7,048 nucleotides of DNA from Syntrophomonadaceae bacterium (GTDB taxonomy: Bacteria > Bacillota > Ch66 > Ch109). Shown in pieces: positions 6,391-7,048 of the stretch (position 1 is its first letter; each line of letters starts with the position of its first letter). The notes below the pieces were generated by a model, which saw nothing but the letters and a program-made list of their open reading frames with translations, had not been told where the DNA came from and did no database searches. The stretch lies in assembly GCA_012512295.1 (NCBI GenBank), contig JAAZDI010000086.1:1-7048 (forward strand), written 5' to 3'. Position numbers and translations under genes: made by a program.

Positions 6391-6810
6391 ATGATAGTTC
6401 GTTTTTTCATCTACGGGATAATGGGTTGGGTTATTGAAATATTTTGGACCGGCTTGGGCTCTTTATTACGGGGGGATCTAAATTTGAGCGGCTTTACCTA
6501 TCTCTGGATGCTCCCGATCTACGGCTCAGCCGTGTTTTTAGAATCACTCCATGATCAGATCCGTACCATGCCTTGGCTGGCCCGGGGTATGGTTTGGGCC
6601 GCTGTGATCCTGATGATCGAGTATGCGGCTGGCTGGATACTACAGTTAGTCTTAGGGTCCTGTCCTTGGGATTACCGCGGTTATACGCAGTATACCCTGG
6701 ATGGTTTAATCCGGCTGGATTACGCCCCAGCCTGGTTTGTTGTGGGCTTAATCTTTGAACGCTTTCATGATTGGCTGGATAATAATCTGCCGGAGTATAG
6801 GAAGTTGTAA
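6391..6810 (+). CDS. CmpB-family multi-pass membrane protein (putative ABC-transporter type IV)
   Basis: A small integral membrane protein of 139 aa resembling the family named 'putative ABC-transporter type IV / CmpB' (PF06541), whose biochemical role is unknown. Four hydrophobic segments are visible, at about 3-25, 34-53, 65-88 and 111-127. Family-like features are GWVIEIFW near the N-terminus, WMLPIYG (39-45), EYAAGWILQLVLG (77-89) followed by CPWDYRGY, and APAWFVVGLIFE (112-123). No signal peptide, ATPase partner or substrate-binding protein is nearby, so a transporter role is not supported by context. It lies 52 nt after asnS on the same strand and is probably read from the same transcript. 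The start has no clear SD (GATGGGTG lies about 13 nt upstream), but a stop at 6355-6357 rules out a longer N-terminus with a normal start. No terminator with a U-tract is seen after it. Confidence 0.8.
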   Translation: MIVRFFIYGIMGWVIEIFWTGLGSLLRGDLNLSGFTYLWMLPIYGSAVFLESLHDQIRTMPWLARGMVWAAVILMIEYAAGWILQLVLGSCPWDYRGYTQYTLDGLIRLDYAPAWFVVGLIFERFHDWLDNNLPEYRKL

Positions 6811-6887
6811 AGCTAATATAATGGCAAACTAACTGTTAACTCGAAAATGGACAGGGCTATTTATCAAATCAACTTTTCAAGTTCGGG

Positions 6888-6916
6888 TTGACACCTCCAG
6901 AACCCGGTGCTAAAAT
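6888..6916 (+). promoter_or_regulatory. strong sigma-A promoter for the tRNA-Lys gene
   Basis: TTGACA (6888-6893), a 17-nt spacer and TAAAAT (6911-6916), with a TGn extension (tgc, 6908-6910). This is a perfect -35, a 5/6 -10 and ideal spacing. Transcription should start near 6923, about 82 nt before the tRNA. The inverted repeat cgggtt (6884-6889) / aacccg (6901-6906) brackets the -35 and could be an operator, though tRNA promoters usually lack one. The leader also contains a small gcgat-taa-atcgc hairpin at 6936-6948. Confidence 0.85.
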
Positions 6917-6972
6917 ATGTAGTGCTTCAAGTACAGCGATTAAATCGCGGTCCCAAGTCTAATAGGATTATA

Positions 6973-6994
6973 GATTATATTTTGATTATATTTT
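6973..6994. repeat. perfect tandem repeat, 2 x 11 bp
   Basis: gattatatttt at 6973-6983 is repeated exactly at 6984-6994, in the AT-rich leader 10 bp before the tRNA. It is probably a slippage duplication. It contains TATATT hexamers but no matching -35 at the right distance. Confidence 0.8.
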
Positions 6995-7004
6995 GTCATA
7001 TTGC

Positions 7005-7048
7005 GCGCCATTAGCTTAGCTGGTAGAGCATCCGACTCTTAATCGGAG
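7005..7048 (+). tRNA. tRNA-Lys (anticodon CTT), 5' 44 nt, cut by the window end
   Basis: The sequence folds as the first part of a tRNA. The acceptor 5' strand is gcgccat (7005-7011), followed by U8 and A9. The D stem gctt/gagc encloses the loop agctggta with conserved GG. The anticodon stem tccga/tcgga closes the loop ctcttaa, whose positions 34-36 are CTT, which reads the lysine codon AAG. The window ends at position 44, so the variable loop, T arm, 3' acceptor strand and any downstream tRNAs lie outside. Confidence 0.9.

Noticed and set aside
1..7048. CRISPR arrays, insertion sequence with paired ends, or phage genes
   Set aside because: No regularly spaced repeats, no transposase or integrase motifs and no phage proteins are visible. 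The tandem repeats present are two-copy and short.

Overview
The window is about 7 kb of bacterial chromosome. It holds five confident protein genes on two divergent strands and the first part of a tRNA gene at the right edge. The following all fit a Firmicute of the Clostridia/Desulfotomaculum-Pelotomaculum type: GGAGG-like ribosome binding sites, sigma-A style promoters (TTTACA-17-TACAAT and TTGACA-17-TAAAAT), a soluble PAS-PAS histidine kinase resembling sporulation kinases, a short Thermus/Clostridia-type AsnRS and a CmpB-family membrane protein. This placement is inferred from protein flavour and signals, and no genus can be named.

Left region, 1-375. There is no confident gene. The extreme left end is open on the minus strand and encodes a heptad duplicated in frame (DYRLDPN / DYKLDPK), possibly the 5' part or remnant of a gene lying outside the window. 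Next come a 62-nt imperfect hairpin (202-263), a small GCAA-loop hairpin (291-302) and a good minus-strand rho-independent terminator (307-343) that ends glgP.

Minus-strand block, 376-3822. A cytoplasmic PAS-PAS histidine kinase lies upstream of a short-form alpha-glucan phosphorylase (glgP). glgP has its own promoter and ribosome binding site, so its start is at 2022 and not at the first in-frame ATG (2139). The kinase has no response regulator beside it.

Divergent intergenic region, 3823-4185. It is AT-rich, has no gene, and contains a 13-nt palindrome and a 9-bp inverted repeat with competing pairings.

Plus-strand block, 4186-6810. A carbon-nitrogen hydrolase (nitrilase superfamily), asnS and a small CmpB-like membrane protein lie close together (gaps of 53 and 52 nt) with no terminator between them, so they are probably co-transcribed. 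After 6810 a near-consensus promoter (6888-6916) and a leader of about 80 nt lead to tRNA-Lys(CTT), which is cut by the window end after position 44.

Overall the window looks like ordinary core genome: carbon-reserve breakdown, sensing, amide chemistry and translation. I found no convincing new system. The most checkable oddities are the cysteine cluster in the kinase's second PAS domain, the A10/A8 tracts at the kinase's uncertain N-terminus, and the two structured non-coding stretches.
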